Positions 60,745 to 64,000 of a stretch of DNA of 64,000 bases are shown here, piece by piece. Numbering within the stretch: the stretch's first letter is position 1; every line of letters starts with the position of its first letter. The stretch is from an uncultured bacterium (lineage in GTDB: Bacteria; Verrucomicrobiota; Lentisphaeria; Oligosphaerales; Oligosphaeraceae), in NCBI GenBank assembly GCA_902776645.1, contig CACYQT010000032.1, forward strand, positions 17,262-81,261. Reading direction: 5' to 3'. The notes beneath the pieces are model-generated. The model was given only the letters and a program-made list of their open reading frames with translations, searched no databases and had not been told where the DNA came from. Both the position numbers and the translations under genes were made by a program.

Positions 60745-61421
60745 CGCAGGCTTTGCTGGCTGAAAATCTCTGCAAAAAATATGGTCGCGGTGACACCAGC
60801 GTCACCGCCTTGGACCATGTGACCATTTCTTTGAACACGGGAGAGGTCGTCGCGCTTCTAGGGCCTTCGGGTGCGGGCAAATCAACGCTTCTCACAGCTC
60901 TGGGATTGATTCGACCGCCTGATTCCGGACGGATTGTGATCGATGGCACGACCGTCTTCGATAATGGCTACAGGACAGATATCCGCTCCTTCCGTCGGAA
61001 CAATCTCGGTTTCGTTTTCCAGAAGGCAAATCTGCTTCCCTTTTTGTCTGCTTTGGAAAATGTGCAGCTACCTATGCAGCTTGACGACGTTTCCGGCGGT
61101 AAATCCCGCAAACGTGCCATGGAGTTGCTTTCGCAGTTCGACATGGCGGAGAGACAGGGATTCAAACCATCCGAACTCTCTGGAGGACAGCAACAACGCG
61201 TCGCTATCGCCAGAGCTCTAGCCAACCATCCGAAACTCCTCTTCGCCGACGAACCAACGGCGGCATTGGACAGTGTAATGGGACGAAAAGTCATGGAAAT
61301 GATGAAGCGCGTCGCCCATGATTTCCAGACGTCCGTATTGGTCGTTACCCATGATACACGTGCCATTGATGTATTCGATCGAATCCTTCGGATGGAGGAT
61401 GGGCGGATTCATGAATCATAA
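60741..61421 (+). CDS. ABC exporter ATPase (LolD/MacB/DevA type)
   Basis: A 226-residue ATPase. Walker A is LLGPSGAGKSTLLTAL, Q-loop FVFQKANLLPFLSALENV, signature LSGGQQQRVAIARAL, Walker B LLFADEPTAALDS and switch VVTHD. It powers the permease encoded just upstream. The start overlaps the permease stop as ATGA, so the longer frame from 60645 is not used. All catalytic motifs are intact. Confidence 0.92.
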   Translation: MTQALLAENLCKKYGRGDTSVTALDHVTISLNTGEVVALLGPSGAGKSTLLTALGLIRPPDSGRIVIDGTTVFDNGYRTDIRSFRRNNLGFVFQKANLLPFLSALENVQLPMQLDDVSGGKSRKRAMELLSQFDMAERQGFKPSELSGGQQQRVAIARALANHPKLLFADEPTAALDSVMGRKVMEMMKRVAHDFQTSVLVVTHDTRAIDVFDRILRMEDGRIHES

Positions 61422-61437
61422 AAATGGAAATTGACCG

Positions 61438-62013
61438 ATGAAACTTCTGCTTGAGTTATTTGGAGCCTTTGCCAAAATAGGTTTGTTCACTTTCGGCGGC
61501 GGATATGCCATGATTGCACTTATAGAGGATATCTGTGTGGAAAGAAAAAAATGGATACCCCATGAAGAAATGCTTGATATCACGGTCATTGCAGAATCCA
61601 CACCAGGCCCGATCGCTATTAATTGCGCCACATATGTCGGATATAAACGCAGTGGAATGGCAGGGGCTATTGCCGCGACAGTAGGAATCGTGCTTCCGTC
61701 ATTCTGCATTATCTTCTTGATTTCCATGTTCTTGAACAGTTTTCTCGATAACAGATGGCTTGCGAGCGCGTTTATGGGAATAAAATTGTCTGTTGGTATT
61801 CTGATTATTGATGCAGCCATCAAAATGATTGGAAAAATGCGCAAGAAAACGCTACCTTGCATCATCATGTCATGTTCATTTATCGCGATGTTGCTGATAG
61901 ACATATTCGCATTGCAGATGTCCTCCATTACTTTAATGCTGGTAGCGGCAGTTGTCGGGCTAGCCGTATTTCGGATGAAAAAACATCCTGCAAAGGAGGG
62001 CAATGCAAGATGA
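61438..62013 (+). CDS. Chromate transporter, half-size subunit 1
   Basis: A 191-residue CHR-family membrane protein. FGAFAKIGLFTFGGGYAMIALIEDICVERKKW is the family N-terminal motif, and IAESTPGPIAINCATYVGY the conserved ESTPGP loop. It has about five or six membrane helices. Half-size members work in pairs; its partner overlaps its stop by 4 bp. Known family members export chromate, but the true substrate in many bacteria is unclear. It lies 16 bp after the ABC ATPase. Confidence 0.88.
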   Translation: MKLLLELFGAFAKIGLFTFGGGYAMIALIEDICVERKKWIPHEEMLDITVIAESTPGPIAINCATYVGYKRSGMAGAIAATVGIVLPSFCIIFLISMFLNSFLDNRWLASAFMGIKLSVGILIIDAAIKMIGKMRKKTLPCIIMSCSFIAMLLIDIFALQMSSITLMLVAAVVGLAVFRMKKHPAKEGNAR

Positions 62014-62576
62014 TTTACCTTGATTTGCTCATCGGCTTTTTGAAAGTTGGTTTATTTTCATTCGGAGGAGCTTACAGCGCGATTCCACTGATTCGCGATG
62101 TGGTTTTGTCATACGGCTGGCTTGATGACGAGATGCTGACTTACATGATTGCCGTAAGCGAGAGCACGCCAGGCCCGATCATGGTGAACATGGCAACCTA
62201 TGTCGGGAGTTCGCAGGCAGGTTTTCTCGGAGCATTTATAGCGACAACGGCAGTCGTGCTGCCATCGTTTGTCATCATTCTGCTTATCATGATTCTGTTG
62301 AAAAAGCTGTTGAACAATCCATATGTCCAAGCTGTCCTACGGGGCATGAAGCCTTGTATGGTAGGGATTATTCTTGCCACAGGCATATACATCATTACGC
62401 TGAATTGCTGCGGAAATCCCAAGGACTTCAAACTGAATGCCATGTCAACTGTGATGACCATAATACTTGCGGTCATCTATTTTGGATCGCGCAAGTTCTT
62501 GAAGAAAGGGATTTCCCCCATTGTACTGATTGTCATTTCAGCTATTCTTGGCATTCTGGTCTATGGTTGTTTTTGA
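62010..62576 (+). CDS. Chromate transporter, half-size subunit 2
   Basis: A 188-residue partner of the preceding gene: IGFLKVGLFSFGGAYSAIPLIRDVVLSYGW and VSESTPGPIMVNMATYVGSSQAG are the same motifs, and the membrane pattern matches. AAAGGAGGG lies about 7 bases before ATG 62010, which overlaps the stop of subunit 1 as ATGA; the longer frame start at 61857 is inside subunit 1. Together the two make a full CHR exporter. It is the last gene of the repeat-flanked cassette. Confidence 0.88.
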   Translation: MIYLDLLIGFLKVGLFSFGGAYSAIPLIRDVVLSYGWLDDEMLTYMIAVSESTPGPIMVNMATYVGSSQAGFLGAFIATTAVVLPSFVIILLIMILLKKLLNNPYVQAVLRGMKPCMVGIILATGIYIITLNCCGNPKDFKLNAMSTVMTIILAVIYFGSRKFLKKGISPIVLIVISAILGILVYGCF

Positions 62577-62696
62577 AAGGCTCTTTGTTTTTGTTCATGC
62601 CGTTTTTCTGTTTTTCTAGGATATCAAACTGATTATATGAATATTTTGTAATATATATCTTTTGTTTTAGCAAAAACAGACTGTCATAACAGCCTC

Positions 62697-62761
62697 CCAA
62701 AGACAATAAAAACCGCAAAAAGTCTTGATAATTTGCGGTTGAATCCGCAAAAAATCAAGAC
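62697..62761 (+). repeat. 56-bp direct repeat, right copy, extended hairpin
   Basis: Right copy (62697-62752) of the 57883-57938 repeat. Here the element continues so that GTCTTGATAATTTGCGG and CCGCAAAAAATCAAGAC form a 17-base stem (two mismatches) around TTGAAT. The 21-bp core TC(A/T)(A/T)GA(C/T)AATTTGCGGTTGAA appears a third time at 62755-62775. Confidence 0.85.
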
Positions 62762-62764
62762 AAT

Positions 62765-62968
62765 TTGCGGTTGAAATTGTGGAAAACGATGGAGGAATCG
62801 ACGGAAAACGGTCTTGTCGCCTACGAATTCAAGTGGAATCCAGCCAAGGCGGCCAAGGCGTCGTGCCCAAGAAAATTTGCCCAGGCCTATCCCGCCACGA
62901 CATGGAAATGCGTTTCGCGGGAGAACTATGTCGAATTTGCCACAGGACTGATTTTATTGCATTTTTCA
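62765..62968 (+). pseudogene. C-terminal remnant of a DUF4143 AAA-ATPase
   Basis: About 65 residues without a proper start, joined directly to the repeat. ENGLVAYEFKWNPAKAAKA, PRKFAQAYPATTWKCV and SRENYVEF match the last part of DUF4143-type ATPases, where the nuclease-like end reads E-F-K-W-N-P, then F-x-x-A-Y-P. The rest of the gene is absent. The remnant suggests that deletion or recombination at the repeat removed an ATPase gene. Between 62969 and 63102 I see only a possible 21-codon leader ORF (63020-63085). Confidence 0.65.
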
Positions 62969-63102
62969 AAAAAAAATCATCGGAAAATGTAACATTTTTA
63001 ATTTTTTGGAGAATATTATATGAAGGATGGTTGGAAAGCAACCATGGCAAGGAAAGCATTCAGGGTTTCAATTTCATCAATATAAGGCATTAAGGAACCA
63101 AC

Positions 63103-64000
63103 ATGACAGTTACGTTCAATCCCAAAACATTGGACATGTTCCGCAACGCGCAGTTTGAAAGCACGAGAAGCATTGCCAATCTTGATGGCGCAAGCGGCCT
63201 TAAGAGCAACAAAACGCTCGGTATTTGGAGACTGTTCCGTTCCAATAAGACAACGGAAGCGAACAATGCCGTGCGCGCGGAACTTCTGAAATCGCTCGGC
63301 CAGTCTTTCGGCTTGAGCGGCATGAGCGAAAAGAACGGCAGGGTGACGTTCTCGAAGGAGTTCATGACGAAATTGGAGAAAATCCTTGGCGCGGATGTCC
63401 TCAAGACCGCTGATTTCAAAATCGAGGCTGATGGCACGGTTTCAAGTGGCAAGCCGCTCACATCGCGCCGTATCACGGCGATTCTCAACAAGGCGGCGGT
63501 CGTCGGTCAGACCGATGATTTCAATATCGATATCTATAAGATGAAGATGGACGCGATCAAAAAGGATCTTGGCCTTGCGGGGCTTTCCGAAAAACAGTTG
63601 CAAAACGTACTCAAAGATAAGCCTTACTATAGACTGTTCCTTACTGCGGAAAAAGGCCTTGATTTCCTTAAGAACGATATACACCTCGCCAGAACCGTCA
63701 TAAATCCAGAGACACACGAGACGGAAATAGTTTTTGGAGAGGAAGGTAGCAAAGAAGATAAGTCCTTCATTCGGATGGCTCCTGAAATCCAGAAATCAAT
63801 GGGAAACGAAGGGGAGGACAACGATGAATTCTTACGAGAGGTAAACGTCTACCAGGTCAAGAATCTCACCACAGGAGAATACCAGGAATACAAAGGGGTC
63901 GACAAAGACAATTATCTGAAAAAAAAGCTGGATAACGCACTCATCCATACGGAAACGGTCAAATTCGACAGCGATACTTCAAAGAGTATTGAGCCGATGA
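63103..64000 (+). CDS. Large hypothetical protein, 3' end cut by window
   Basis: An open frame of at least 299 residues runs from ATG 63103 (AAGGA 7 bases before) off the window. It starts VTFNPKTLDMFRNAQFESTR and is soluble, Lys/Asp-rich, with no signal peptide. Segments such as LLKSLGQSFGLSGMSEKNG and LSEKQLQNVLKDKPYYRLFL look helical; YQVKNLTTGEYQEYKGVDKDNY is beta-like. I recognise no family. Minus-strand ORFs over the same region are shadows, since this frame has normal codon use and a good ribosome binding site. Confidence 0.75.
   Translation, partial: MTVTFNPKTLDMFRNAQFESTRSIANLDGASGLKSNKTLGIWRLFRSNKTTEANNAVRAELLKSLGQSFGLSGMSEKNGRVTFSKEFMTKLEKILGADVLKTADFKIEADGTVSSGKPLTSRRITAILNKAAVVGQTDDFNIDIYKMKMDAIKKDLGLAGLSEKQLQNVLKDKPYYRLFLTAEKGLDFLKNDIHLARTVINPETHETEIVFGEEGSKEDKSFIRMAPEIQKSMGNEGEDNDEFLREVNVYQVKNLTTGEYQEYKGVDKDNYLKKKLDNALIHTETVKFDSDTSKSIEPM

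Overview
The window looks like a chromosome fragment from a gut-type Lentisphaerota (Victivallales-like) or a closely related PVC bacterium. This is inferred from gene content, not from a marker tree. The evidence is uroporphyrinogen-decarboxylase-family paralogs, a sulfatase, DUF4091 and beta-helix carbohydrate enzymes with signal peptides, a divergent FtsZ beside FtsA, and moderately GC-rich coding DNA with AT-rich repeat islands between genes. No plasmid or phage backbone is visible.

Layout. 1-4 kb: a cut DUF3795 gene, two GNAT acetyltransferases and two URO-D-family genes separated by a heptanucleotide repeat array. 4-13 kb: mostly plus-strand small enzymes (P-loop protein, methyltransferase, NAD synthetase, S51-like peptidase, DinB-like protein, GNAT, Ntn-hydrolase, DUF3795, AIM24-like protein) with an AbiE toxin-antitoxin pair whose promoter carries a perfect 13-bp inverted repeat. 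13.9-23.1 kb: a minus-strand run of a SecA-derived protein without a Walker A motif, two adjacent U32-family proteins, a broken miaB and a 1374-aa SNF2 helicase. 23.2-27.5 kb: tRNA-Lys, rpmB, rpe and a PpiD-like chaperone, with clear terminators. 27.5-38.6 kb (minus): beta-helix hydrolase, DUF4091 protein, sulfatase, a membrane protein ending in a (Cys-Ala)6 tract, its translationally coupled radical SAM/SPASM enzyme, and a hybrid histidine kinase. 38.7-44.8 kb (minus): two methyltransferases, an aldolase-dehydrogenase fusion, and ftsA followed by an ftsZ-like gene that has lost the GTP-binding signature. 45-51 kb (plus): a coiled-coil protein, obgE, galE, a secreted metallo-beta-lactamase-fold protein, a short alaS and a mannonate-oxidoreductase-like SDR. 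51-53 kb: a REPIN-like repeat and a frameshifted AAA-ATPase/PDDEXK gene. 53-62.6 kb: a TetR regulator, hydroxylamine reductase (hcp) and a 32-aa membrane peptide; a secreted beta-helix protein; then an ArsR - DevBCA-like exporter - chromate transporter cassette flanked by 56-bp direct repeats. The end holds a DUF4143-ATPase remnant and a large ORF running off the window.

How the genes fit together. The sulfatase, beta-helix proteins, DUF4091 protein and rhamnulose/fuculose-type aldolase-dehydrogenase suggest use of sulfated, deoxysugar-containing host or plant glycans. The 53-62.6 kb block looks like a nitrosative, metal and envelope stress island: the tetR and arsR promoters share one architecture (TTGC-N-N, 16 bp, TATATTAACTAA). 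The best candidates for undescribed biology are the radical SAM/SPASM plus (Cys-Ala)6 membrane protein pair, the Walker-less SecA relative, the GGGTGTG-less FtsZ, and the dispersed, heptad/octad and REP-like intergenic repeats.
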